From: Astragalus membranaceus | Taxonomy: Eukaryota; Streptophyta; Magnoliopsida; Fabales; Fabaceae | NCBI GenBank assembly: GCA_039519185.1 | Contig: CM076851.1 | Span: 33,773,799-33,837,798 of the forward strand | Direction of reading: 5' to 3' | Length of the DNA: 64,000 nt | Shown: positions 47,692 through 57,429 of the stretch, in pieces | How positions within the stretch are numbered: position 1 is the stretch's first letter | How the letters are laid out: the number at the start of each line of letters is the position of its first letter | Notes under the pieces: model-generated | Seen by the model: only the letters and a program-made list of their open reading frames with translations | Databases searched by the model: none | What the model was told of the DNA's origin: nothing | Position numbers and translations under genes: made by a program

Positions 47692-49113
47692 TGTGGATAC
47701 CTTATATTGCAGGTAAACTAATATTGCAGGATAAGTTTTGATGATGAAAAAGACAAAGGCAAAGTTGATGGCCAAAGTTAATAAAAGTGACGAAATATCA
47801 AAGTCACAATCCAAGACAAACAAGCTCAAGAATTGAAGATCCAAGTTTAAGGGTAGTCCTTAGATATAAGGGTAGTCCTTAGGGTTTGGGTGTATCTTAG
47901 GAAAAAGTGTAAGCTCTTTCGAAGGTCGGCTCGTATCTCAAAGTCTCACACACTCAAGTTTTTCAAAGGTGCATGCATACTTACGTAAACATTCTTATCA
48001 TCTTTAAAAACATAAAAATCGATTTCTTCATGCATACACATACATCAAAATCAATTTTCAGGTCAATCAGAAAAGAAAGAATCGATTGTCAGGTCATGTG
48101 GTTTCATTGCATAAATCAATTTTCAGGCCAAATATTCTCAAACAAAGAGTCGATTCACACACCTTTAAACTAAGCTGAGAATCGATTCCTACATGTCTCA
48201 GGCAAGCTGAGAATCGATTCATACAAGTTTTAACTTAGTAAAGAATCGATTCCTAGCCCTCCGTGGTTCTCAAGAATCGATTGTCCCTATTTCTCAACAT
48301 AGTCAAAATCGATTCCTCACTTAAATGAATCGATTCCTAGATCAAAAGCTTTCAACAAAGAATCGATTCCTACATTATTTTCAACGTAAACTTGATTTTT
48401 TCATAGCCTATAAATAGGCACCTCATTACGTTCATTTTACAACAACCCATTTCACGAATCAGAGAATATTTTGAGAAAAACTCTTCACGCTTTTACTTTT
48501 GCTCGTCACGCACCGTTGGTCCGTCTGAGCTGATCTTTCGCTAAGAGTTAGTTGGGGTTGCGTTCTTCAAGTTGTAATATCTACCTTCGTTAGAGGTATT
48601 TCTGTCTTTACATTTGTTATTGTTTAATTGTTGTTATTTGTACTAGAGAGTGGGGTATCTCTCTAGGGTAGCTGTTTGTACTAGGAAGTGGGGTATCTTT
48701 CTGGAGCAGCTGATTGTAACAGGGGTGGGGTATCTCTTGTTATTGCTGTAATAGATTTGAGGGCTCTCCATAGGTGAGGTATCCTAGGAGGAGAGTGCCT
48801 GAGTCTGTAAAGGTTTTCCAAGGCACCTGTAAGCCTTGTTGTTTTGGTTAGTGGAAAATCTCACAAGGGTGTGAGGACTGGACGTAGGTCACTAGGAGGT
48901 GACCGAACCAGGATAAAAATCTGCGTGCTTTACTGCTTTCCTGCTTTACTGTTATACCGCTTTACTGCTTTATATTCTAATTCCTTCGCTTCCACTTAAC
49001 CTGCGCGAAAATTGATCTAAGTCATTGAAAAGGGGAAAAACGTTTTCGAAAGATCTGAAAAGTTTTTAAATCTCAATTCCTCCCCCTCTTGAGACTGAAG
49101 CCACTTGGCAACA
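47692..49113 (+). repeat. Copia 3' LTR (1422 bp)
   Basis: It begins TGTGGATACC and ends TTGGCAACA. Only a handful of substitutions relative to 24171-25576 are visible, so the insertion is young relative to its host element. Confidence 0.9.
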
Positions 49114-49687
49114 CCTTGTGGAGACCTCCTTCAGGCAATCGGTGGAGGAGGAGCTGAACCGGTCGAAGAGTAGGGTGGCAGATCTTCAGGTTGACGTACA
49201 GAAACTTGACGGTTATAAGAGCATGCTAGAGGGTAAGTTCTCGAAGATGGCTAGGGAAGCCAAGGAATCTTCGGGTAAGCTAAAAACCATGGATGATGAT
49301 TTGCGGTCGGCTCAAGAAAAGTTGAAAGCTGCTGAGGAGAAGTTGAGGGAGGCCAAAGCTGCTATAGTTCCAGAGTCTGAGAGGATCCAGACTTTGAGGG
49401 TCGGCTTGGAGGAGTGCAAATTGGAGTGTGTCACCAATTTTGACAGCAGTTTTAACACTACTGTTGCTCAAATTCAAGTCTTGCACTCGGGTCGTGATAT
49501 CTCTGGAATGGACTTGGACAAGATTGTGGTGGGCGGTCAGTTGGTTGATGCGCCGATGGAGGAGGAGGATTTGCGGAAGGAAATGCCACAGGCCTTGGAG
49601 GACCCTCCCTTTAGTTTGGTTGTTGGTCATAAGGAGCCTCAGGCCGAAGGTGATGATCCAAGTGCTTTGATTAGGGAGTCGGGTTGA
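49114..49687 (+). pseudogene. gypsy-C antisense gene, 3' exon (coiled coil)
   Basis: An open frame directly after the copia LTR. It is Glu/Lys-rich with heptad spacing (RSKSRVADLQVDVQKLDGYK, LRSAQEKLKAAEEKLREAK), then an acidic tail, with a stop at 49685-49687. Coiled-coil C-termini are usual for proteins with the PF04195-like domain. It lies on the same strand as 23050-24170, and sequence lost at the left copia junction prevents a proof of phase. Confidence 0.6.
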
Positions 49688-50618
49688 GCTCCTAAATGCT
49701 GATGCCAATCGTTAGAACATGGTGATGGACTCCCTTGATTCTGAAGCAACTATTTGATTTATCATGCTTTCTATATGGTCGGCCTGTGTGCCTCTTTTAG
49801 ACCTGTTTGGCCTGCGCGCCACTTTTGCTTGAATTGGCCTTTGACCCTTTTTTGAACACTGCCCTAAGGTATTTTGGTTTGTATTATAACTTCTTGTCTT
49901 TGTTCTTGTTTGATGCTCCTTTTTGTTTTTATCTTCGACTTGTTCTTATTTTTGGGCCTGTTTAGAAGGAGTTTGTTTGGGGCCGGGGCCGCACGGGCTC
50001 CAGCCTGGTACTTCTTTCGTCGCTTTTCACTGTTAACTCATAGAATGGCTGGTGCCCAAGGGTGTATGTCGGCTTTCACCAGTCTTCACCTGTCAGGACT
50101 TAGGTCTTTAATGGGAGCGTACTCGCTCCACGTTTTTGCCCAAGGGTGTATGTCGGCTTCCGCCAGTCTCCACCTGTCGGGACTTCATTCATTGCCTCAA
50201 TAGATCAACATGGCTATCCGGTCATGTTGCGTCGTTTGGTTGTGCTGGTTTTCAAGAGAGATTCCTTATGGCGCGGTGAGCTTGCCAGACTCACTTTTTC
50301 CCCATAAGGTTCGCCCAAGGGTGGGGCAAGGACTCGTCAGCCCCGCCTATTGCCTGTCGGGACTTGATTTTTTCACCCAAGGGTAACGTCGAGGCGTTGC
50401 TCGATTCTTACCTGTCGGAACTTACGTCTGGAGTTATTGTGGTCCATTCTAGATCTTGTAAGACAAGGATAAAATAATCCGGCCCTTTTTTATTCTTTTT
50501 GTTGTTTTGTTACAATTGTGGGCCTATATGGCCGTTCTACAAAAGTACATTATTTGTTTTCTTGTCTTCTTTTCTTTGGAGGGCCGGGTTAGTGCCTTTG
50601 CGGCTCGGCCCCTTTTCT
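49688..50618. other. gypsy-C region between antisense gene and protease, with GCCCAAGGGT repeats
   Basis: Four imperfect units near 50053, 50138, 50313 and 50374, each with GCCCAAGGGT (or ACCCAAGGGT) and, 35-45 bp later, CTGTCGGGACTT or a variant. Non-coding, and a likely convergent 3' UTR of the antisense gene and the gag-protease transcript. Confidence 0.55.
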
Positions 50619-52609
50619 TTAACCCGACTTTTTGGAGTTTTCATGCTCCGTGGCCGGTTTCTTCTTTTTCTTTTCCTCCTTGCTTGCAGTTGCGGGCTTG
50701 TTCAATTTGTTGCAATTGGTGTCGTTCCCTTCTTGGACCAGCTTGACTTTCACGCTTTTGGCATTACACTTTCTCGCCATTTCTTGATCTTCTTTCACTG
50801 TCCCGACCCTACCGTTCGACAGGGGATATTTTATGCATAGGTTCGGGTAGGAGACCGCTGCGAGGAGAGCATTGATGGCTGGTCTTCCTATGATCATGTT
50901 GTAGGAGGACAAAGCTTGGATCACCATGTACTGCAGCACCACAGTTTTTGCATTGTCTTTTTCTCCGAACGTCGTGCGGAGATCCAAATGCCCATGAACT
51001 GCTACCTGTTATCCTGAGAATCCCACCAAGGTGCCAGGGTAATTTTTCAGCATGCTGGACGGGAGTTTGAGCTCTTCAAAGCATTTCCCGTAGATCATGT
51101 TGGCTGAGCTTCCCCCATCAATTAAGACCCTTGCTACTTTGAAGTCGCTGATGGTGATTGAGATCACAATTGGGTCGCCTGTATGGGGCCAGACACCGTT
51201 GAAATTTCGGACCTCGAAGGAGATACCTGGGTATTCCTGCACAACACATCCTTCATTACTGCCAACCGACATTATTGACTTCACGTACCTTTTTCTTGCT
51301 GATGGGGTGGCTCCTCCGCCCGAGTACCCCCCGGAAATGGAGTTGATTCCCCCTTTGTCTTCCCTTTGATGCTCGGTCTCTTCCCAAGTGTCTTCTTGTA
51401 CTTGTTCACCGCCCGTTTCTTGCCTGCTGCCTGTATTGTTCCTCTGGCGCTTTCCATCTCCAGTTTCACCTTCTTTTACGTACTTCTTCAGATGCCCTCT
51501 CTGGATCAGCTGCTCTATCTGCTGCTTTAGAGTCCAACAGTCATCATTTGTGTGACCGTCCGTCCGTGCAGTGGTACCTGCAGTATGAGTTTGGGTTTCT
51601 ACCCATTGTCCCGACAAATGGGTCCGGTCTCCGCATAGTGCTGTCTTGCAAGGACTTGTCCAGAATGTCTGAGGGTCTTGCATTTAGCGGGGTGTACCCT
51701 TCTTCTGCCCCCCGGCCTGGTTGACCGATTCCTGTTCCGATTTGCTCTGTCTCCTCTATCTCTTCCTTGAGGTTGAGTGCGTTGTTGTTTCCCTGCTTCT
51801 TTTTTGCTCTTCTCAGCATTGGACTCCTCGGCTTCTATGAGTTTCTCTGCTCTGACCCGCATTTCGTCCTTTGTTCGAGGTTTCCAGACAATCAGTGCTT
51901 CGCTAAAGGTTCCGCTTCGCATACCCTTTATGAAAGCGATTACGAAAAACTTCTCGTCCGGCTCCTCAACAAGGATGGTGGTTTTGTTGAACCGATCAAG
52001 ATAGATTTTGAGCGGCTCGGACTGTCCTTGGCGCACGCCAAACAAGGTCACCAAAGCCTACTTCTTTCTTTTTGTTCGCCGAGAATTGTTGCACGAACCT
52101 GCTTCCTAGGTTTTCAAATCCTGACACAGATCGCACCGAGAGCCCCTCAAACCATTTTAAGGCCACTTCTGCCAAGGTCCCCGCAAACATTTTACAGCTG
52201 ATGGCATTGTTGCCACCGCTGATGAACATCTGGGTTTGAAAGGCATCCACATGGCTCTGTGGTCCCCGGAGTCGTTGTAGCTTCCAATGGTAGGCTCCCT
52301 GAACCTGGGTGGTATCTCCACCGCCTGAATTTCTGTCGTGAATGGCTGAAATGCACGCAACTGAGTTCTGGTGGCCTCCAGCACCTGAGTGAATTTTCTC
52401 ATGTCTGCTAGTTGCTGCAACTGCGCTTCCCTCGCTTCTAAAGCCTGGGAGCGGAGTTGCTGTTCCTCATTCTGGCGTTGTTGATCGGCGTTTTGCGTAT
52501 GGAGAAACTGCACTGCGGTCATCAGCTCTTCCAGCCTTGGGTCCACGTTGGGCTGATGGCCACTAGAGTTGCTAGGATCACTGGTTCCGTTTCTGGTGGC
52601 TACCATCAT
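50619..52609 (-). pseudogene. gypsy-C gag-protease, multiply frameshifted
   Basis: ATG near 52609 (VATRNGTSDPS). The gag N-terminal coiled coil is Gln-rich. The gag domain FAGTLAEVALKWFEGL and SGFENLGSRFVQQF lies in a second frame, followed by EPLKIYLDRFNK in a third. YTPLNARPSDIL and CRYH, then GHTNDDCW, show the gag Cys/His motif split by a further shift near 51555. The retropepsin has VLIDGGSSANMIY (DGGSS in place of DTGSS), an in-frame TAA at 51009-51011, then MIIGRPAINALLAAVS. The frame ends in a Lys/Glu-rich segment, and no RT follows. At least four frameshifts and one stop make it inactive. Confidence 0.75.
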
Positions 52610-52672
52610 GTAGTGGTGAATATGGTTCTTTTTGATTTGGTTTTAGTCAGGCGTGGAAAGGTTTTACTCCAT

Positions 52673-52690
52673 CCCCACGGTAGGCGCCAA
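52673..52690 (-). other. gypsy-C primer-binding site
   Basis: TTGGCGCCTACCGTGGGG on the minus strand, abutting the LTR end CGTAACA. Confidence 0.75.
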
Positions 52691-53039
52691 TGTTACGATC
52701 GATTTCTCTGGATGACACGAGTTTTGCTGTGTTCTCTGCGTGGAATGTAAAGAACAAATATTGAATGAGAGAAATAAATGTGGGATCTGTTTATTGGCCT
52801 CTGAAGGCAGTATTTATATTACAATGCTCGTTAATAGTAATAAATATACTTAATGGCCGAGTTGACCGTTACAGACTAGGAGGAGGGGAATCGGGGATAT
52901 TTCCCTCGATCTGATTACGACGTTTCATTCTTTTCTGGGAGGGGTAGAAACGACATATTTTGGGTCTATCGGTCGGTCATCAAGGAAGGTCCTTCGGAAG
53001 CCGAACGAATGTGTATGTCGGCCGTTCGGGATGGGAATA
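52691..53039 (-). repeat. gypsy-C 5' LTR (349 bp)
   Basis: Pair of 21290-21652. The outer terminal dinucleotide has changed from CA to TA on the plus strand. Confidence 0.85.
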
Positions 53040-53044
53040 GTATC

Positions 53045-53718
53045 CAATCAATCAAGTACCAATTTTGTAAATCAAACGAAATCCAAATGTCGTGAGACAA
53101 AATCGAAAGGCAAACAGGATATAGAAGGGCTGTATCATAATATGCAGGTGTTTGTTTTGTACCGTATCAAAAAGGTACTGCACCGCTGCGCTGCACTGCA
53201 CTGCACTGGACAAATCAACGCAGCAGAGAGTTTCTCTCCCCTTGATCCTTCTCATTCTTCAATCTTGTTCCACACGCCTTCTAAAAATCGCCATCATCCT
53301 CCACGTTACCTATCTATGAGTACATGAGTAATTGAACCATCACTTACGGCGTGCCTTCATCCTTCATCTTTCATCTCATCTCAACCGAATGAATTTGATT
53401 TCTTTTTACAATTAATGAATTTTTGATTATTAAAGCAAGAAACCGCAAAATCAATATATAACCGTAATCATAATCTCACCAAAAATAACCTCTCGGTATG
53501 CTTTTTCTCCTTCCCATTTTCTTTTCACAAATAATAATCACACTGCTTACTCTTCCAAAAAAGTTATCTCATTTTACACTACTACCCTTACTAAATCAAA
53601 TCAAAATCCAGCATACACAAAACACCGCGCACAAAAAGCTCTGCACTCACTGCACAGCACTAATCAACAAAGATATTTCTCTCTCCTGTTCACTCTTCTC
53701 CCACAAGCCGATTCTCAA
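53045..53718 (+). promoter_or_regulatory. Promoter/5' region of exonuclease-like gene copy 1
   Basis: It is shared in blocks with 59709-60306 upstream of copy 2 (for example AGGTGTTTGTTTTGTACCG and AATCAACGCAGCAGA). A TATA-like TATATAACC lies at about 53455. An ATG at 53498 opens an out-of-frame upstream frame that overlaps the main start codon. Confidence 0.5.
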
Positions 53719-54408
53719 ATGGCCACCATCGTTGATAGTCGAAGCTATCACAACCACCACATTTACACCGTTAACCTCTACGGAAACGAGATCAACGTCA
53801 CTGTCACCGCAGTTGAATCCGTCGTAAGAAACTGGCTCTATACCACGTTCAGCCACCGCGGCTACTACCTCACACAGAGCCGTCTTGTAGTCGGTCTCGG
53901 TGTACAGTGGACCCCTGGCCGCTCAAATCCTCCGGCCGACACATTGCAACTCTGTATCGGTCGTCGCTGCCTCATCATTCAACTCGCTCACGCCAACACA
54001 ATGCCAAGGATTCTTCGCGAGTTCCTCCTGAATCCTTGTCACACATTCGTAGGGTTCTGGAATCATTCCGATCGACGGAAGTTAGAGTCCTCTGTTCACT
54101 GCTTGCAAATGTATCAGGATCCTCTGGATCTCAGGTTGCACGTGCAAAATGAGAATGATAGTGATGATTATGATGATGATTATTATGATGATGATGTTGA
54201 TGATGATGATGATAGTGAAAACCTTGCACATGCTAAGATGAAGGTGATTGTGGAGAAATGCCTAGGGTTTGAAGTGGAGCAGAGAAGAGAAATCGCAATG
54301 AGCGATTGGGATGATATAGATCTGAGTGAAGATCAAGTTGTCTATGCGACTGTTGATGCTTACTGTGCATTCCTCATAGGGACGAATATCAGGGCTTGGG
54401 AGATTTAG
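53719..54408 (+). CDS. DnaQ/WRN-exonuclease-like protein, copy 1 (ExoI acidic residues missing)
   Basis: Intronless, 229 residues. ATG in good context (CAAATGGCC), and the start is shared with copy 2. The fold is read from order and motifs: an N-terminal beta region, ExoI position VVGLGVQWTP (residues 57-66) where active DEDDy enzymes have VVGxDxExxP, ExoII-like VGFWNHSDRRKL (111-122, Asp118 kept), and ExoIII YATVDAY (209-215, the YxxxD pattern kept). As I recall, an Arabidopsis protein of solved structure (At5g06450) has the same GVQWTP text, so the loss is a family trait. Without the D-x-E pair, metal-dependent nuclease activity is doubtful. Residues 147-168 form an Asp-rich insert that is longer than in copy 2. 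Expression is unknown; no intron or UTR evidence exists here. Confidence 0.82.
   Translation: MATIVDSRSYHNHHIYTVNLYGNEINVTVTAVESVVRNWLYTTFSHRGYYLTQSRLVVGLGVQWTPGRSNPPADTLQLCIGRRCLIIQLAHANTMPRILREFLLNPCHTFVGFWNHSDRRKLESSVHCLQMYQDPLDLRLHVQNENDSDDYDDDYYDDDVDDDDDSENLAHAKMKVIVEKCLGFEVEQRREIAMSDWDDIDLSEDQVVYATVDAYCAFLIGTNIRAWEI
54153..54221. repeat. Coding GAT trinucleotide repeat in copy 1
   Basis: GATGATGATTATGATGATG-type repeats encode an Asp/Tyr-rich stretch. The corresponding part of copy 2 (about 60738-60770) is only about half as long. Confidence 0.85.
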
Positions 54409-55054
54409 ATCGATGTAGAATCGATTTAGCAACTCTTATTTTGCTAATCTGTTAAAACAAAAATATGCATGTTCAGAAGCTTTTTACTGATCATCCATTA
54501 CGTCGCGTTATTTTAGTGGAAGTGTCAATTGTTCTTGCTTGGAAGTTTCTCCGTTTTTTTTAGCTTGTAAATTTCTCCAGGAAAATCTTGTTGATGGTTG
54601 AAGGAATTGTTCTTGGTTTACTCTTGTTTTTCATTCATGGTGATTGAAACCATTGCAGCTCTTTCCATATTCTTGTACTTATTTGCTATTTTTGCCTCCT
54701 CAACTAGTAGGAGTAATAGGTGAGTTCAATTGCTGAAACAAAAAATCATAACGAAAATGAATTGAGTAATCCTAGATCAGTTTTGTTAGGTTAATTTGTC
54801 TAATATGCCACTCTTTTTCATCTATCTTTGTTATTGTAATCTTTCTTATTTTATAGCTCTATCACATTCACAGTACATCCATCGCTTTCCTTTTTTAATA
54901 ATAAATAAATGGCTAAATAGCCAAATTGGTCACCGGAAGTGTAGCTCGCTGTCGATTTGGTCCCTCATTCGAGCGAAAATGTAAAATAGTTCCTCAATGT
55001 GTATTTCGTCCATTAAGTTCGTCCCTCACGTTACCAGACATTGCTAACCCTGTC
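54409..55054. other. 3' region of copy 1 and left flank of Mutator remnant
   Basis: 54455-54740 matches the region after copy 2 (AAAATATGCATGTTCAGAAG block). From about 54910, CAAATTGGTC/TTGGTCCCTC words start a Mutator-type terminal region. Confidence 0.5.
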
Positions 55055-55097
55055 AATCAGGTCTATGTGGCACGTTAAGTGCCACATAGACCTGATT
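55055..55097. repeat. Perfect 19-bp hairpin
   Basis: Arms 55055-55073 and 55079-55097 are exact inverted copies (AATCAGGTCTATGTGGCAC) around GTTAA. Confidence 0.9.
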
Positions 55098-55279
55098 ATG
55101 TGGCTTTGTTTGTGCGAATTAAAGCGAATTAAATTAGGGAGACTAAAATGAAAGTAAAACAGCAAACCGTATCTCCTTCTTCCTCAAAATTCCTAATTTC
55201 AGATCCAGAATCCCTAGCCCTCTTTTGCTCCTCCATTATCGCACCTCTAATCAGCTCACTCGTCCTCCATCATCGCTCA

Positions 55280-55814
55280 ATGTCGTCACAGAGGAGCAAT
55301 GCATCATCATCTCGAGCAAGAGCTTCACCATCAACACAAGTTATTCTCTATTGTTGTTGTGGGATAAGGGATGTTAGGCGTGTTGCTGGCACAGATCTTA
55401 ACAGAGGAAGGTCATTCTACACTTGTTCAATTAATAAGGTATTTGTATTAAATCGTTTAGGGTTTTGTATTTCACATTTGATGCTTTAGGGTTTTGGGGG
55501 AATACATTATGTTAATTTTAGGATGAATTTGGATATTGTGGGTACTTTATTTGGGTTGATAAATTGATTGAAGCACTTGTAGCTGATGAAGCACTTGGGA
55601 CGGTTTCCATGGAACAAGGAAGAGCATTTGTTAGAGAGGTTGGAAGAGAAGATGGAAGAGAGCTTGAGAGAGAGAGGCAATGTGGAAGGCTCAAGTTAAC
55701 TCAATGCTTGATTGTATGGGGACTCAAATGAAGATGTTTAGAATAATTGTCTATGGAATGTTCTTAATTCAATTGTTGTCAATGGTTGTGTTTGTTTGTA
55801 TTCACAACAAGTAG
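55280..55814 (+). pseudogene. GRF-type zinc-finger membrane protein gene, C-terminal frameshift
   Basis: Exon 1, 55280-55438 (MSSQRSNASSS...), ends at AAG|GTATTT. Exon 2 starts at 55522 after TTTTAG, in phase. Together they hold a GRF zinc finger: CCCG, then GRSFYTC, then YCGYFIWVD. The exon 2 frame stops at 55729-55731 after 122 codons. From about 55680 the neighbouring frame encodes MWKAQVNSMLD and a hydrophobic segment (MFLIQLLSMVVFVCIH) ending at 55814. This is the C-terminal coiled coil plus membrane anchor usual in small plant GRF proteins, so one base was lost near 55678. Such genes are common near Mutator-like elements. GRF fingers bind nucleic acids in other proteins, but the function of these small ones is unknown. 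Confidence 0.65.
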
Positions 55815-56157
55815 GAATGTAATTTGGGTCTTGTGATGTAATTTGGGTCTAGTGATGTAATTTGAGTCTTAGTATGTTCATTTTGTTGTTTATGGAATGC
55901 TATTAATCAAATTGATGTAATCTCAATCTATGGAATCTACTCTATTCAAGTTAACTTTCAATTGCATTATCTTTCAAACCAAAAGTGCTGCATAACTGCA
56001 TAAATGGTCCCCTGAATGCTGCATAAACTGCTGCATAACTACATGTTTTTGCATAATGTCGTACAAAATAGTCCCTAAAACAGATACATTTAACTCATTT
56101 TAGTCCCTGAAAGATGTCACTTACTTTCATTTTAGTCCCTGAAACATCTACGTTAAT

Positions 56158-56525
56158 TCATGAGTGTTCACTAACAAAAGTTTTGATCTGGAAACTTTTA
56201 GTAACTTTGCTCCAAGAGCAATAAATCGTCCATTCACATTCTTTTTCCTTGCACCTAGCTCTACACCTATCAAAATCATTCTTCAGCCATTTAATTTCCC
56301 TTCCTAAGTGAATTGTGTAGTCTCTAACCGCTTCCTTAAACAAATCAAGGTTTTCAAACTCCATCCGCAGCTCAAGGTGAACTTGACCAAAGTTTGAGTT
56401 TGGATTAAATATTGGGAAAACTGCCTTCCCGTCATCCTCATCATCTGTATTAATTGGGGCCTTCAACTCCTCTGAGTGCCATGAATCGTTGTCTGAATGC
56501 TCATCATATTCAGGTTGTAGTTGTA
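56158..56525 (-). pseudogene. MuDR-type transposase N-terminal fragment
   Basis: The frame holds the MuDR N-terminal domain: LELRMEFENLDLFKEAVRDY, then a basic/Cys-rich part, RCRARCKEKECEWTIYCSW. An acidic lead-in lies upstream. The catalytic domain and zinc finger are missing and the frame stops at 56158. Together with the GRF gene and the 'TTTTAGTCCCTGAAA' words at 56070-56150, this marks a broken Mutator-like element. Confidence 0.7.
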
Positions 56526-56530
56526 CACTT

Positions 56531-56603
56531 GATTTAATTATTTTTATGTAATTACTAATTTTTTATATATTGATTTAATTATTTTTATGTAATTACTAAT
56601 TTA
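56531..56603. repeat. Tandem duplication of about 42 bp
   Basis: The word TTTAATTATTTTTATGTAAT is repeated at 56533 and near 56575, within AT-rich sequence. Confidence 0.75.
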
Positions 56604-57229
56604 TTACAAAAAGTAAATTAAAAAAAATAGTAGAGAGTTATTTGATTATGTTGATAGTAGTGAAAAGTGGAAAGTGTGAGAGAGATGAAAGAGAAAAGTA
56701 GATTTTAAAGTGAAATAAAAAATTAAAAGATGATGTGACCCACTAATGATAAAAGTGAGTGAAAGAAAAAAGTGAGAGGAAATAGATTGAAATGACATTT
56801 TTATCCTTAAAATTTAGACAAAAGTGGGGGATAATTGGTTGGCCATATATATTGATAGTAGATATTAGTGGGTTGGTCGTATACATCGATACGAGATAGA
56901 TTCCCACCACCACCGGCTTAGCAAAGTTATTTGTATTTGTTAAAAAAAAACACACAAATTCTTATTAAAGGTGTACGTATATTTTTCAAATTTTTTAGTC
57001 AGTGAATGTGAAGACTGAAGAGAAGTCCATAACAGCATCGCGTGCACCAGTACATAACCGCTTAGCTCATTGGAGCCACTAGCCACCGAAAACGCACAAG
57101 CACTGCACAAATCAACTCTCTCATTTCTCAAGAGATGTTCTTTTCCACTCCCACACACTCCCCACACACCTACTCTATTCCAAAAGAAAAAACAAATGGC
57201 CTTAATTATGGTCAATCGTCTTTTCACAT
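56604..57229. other. Intergenic, includes remnant of the exonuclease-family upstream block
   Basis: 57010-57130 resembles the GCACTGCACAAATCAAC-type leader of the exonuclease-like genes. No other gene is visible. Confidence 0.4.
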
Positions 57230-57398
57230 ATACAGTGTGATTTTATACCTAAGAGCGCTTAGATGAGATAATGTGTGACTCTTTCAGCTTAACTAAGGTC
57301 CTAGGTTCGAATCTAGGCTTGAAAATGCAGCGTTAAATCTCTTGAGGGATTAATCTCTACAGTTGCGCGTAGAGGATACCTGTTCACACTAAAAAAAA
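57230..57398 (+). mobile_element. tRNA-derived SINE-like element
   Basis: A pol III B box (GGTTCGAATCT, about 57304-57314) lies about 50 bp after a degenerate A-box-like stretch (GCTTAGATGAGA). It is followed by about 80 bp of unrelated sequence and an A-rich tail (CTAAAAAAAAAT). Target duplication not identified. Confidence 0.5.
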
Positions 57399-57429
57399 AT
57401 CACCGTATCGGTAACCACAATCATATCCA

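Larger units (their letters stand above)
24171..49113 (+). mobile_element. SIRE/Maximus-like Ty1/copia element, pol-deleted, containing the Ogre-like element
   Basis: Plus-strand order: LTR, tRNA-iMet PBS, gag (zinc knuckles), a trace of the protease start, spacer, extra ORF of the 'putative plant transposon protein' type, PPT, LTR. Lineage is inferred from gag (UBN2-type, WVPKGT and NPQGPK phrases before pol) and the extra ORF after pol. Protease (beyond a trace), integrase and RT/RNase H are deleted. Without the Ogre-like insertion it would be about 6.8 kb. The first 18 bases of the right LTR (47692-47709) are not matched at the left end, and no target duplication is visible, so the left junction has been altered. 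Confidence 0.85.
21290..53039 (-). mobile_element. gypsy-C: Ty3/gypsy element with antisense extra gene, expanded by nested insertions
   Basis: LTRs at 21290-21652 and 52691-53039 share the start TGTTACGATCG and a 350-bp body. The outer ends are ...GGGAACA (left) and ...GGGAATA (right, CA changed to TA). Flanking pentamers are ATATC (21285-21289) and GTATC (53040-53044), one mismatch, so this is a decayed target duplication. PBS, gag and protease lie on the minus strand next to the right LTR, and an intron-containing gene runs the other way. Without the copia insertion the element is about 6.8 kb. Reverse transcriptase and integrase are absent, so it depended on a partner. Confidence 0.85.
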
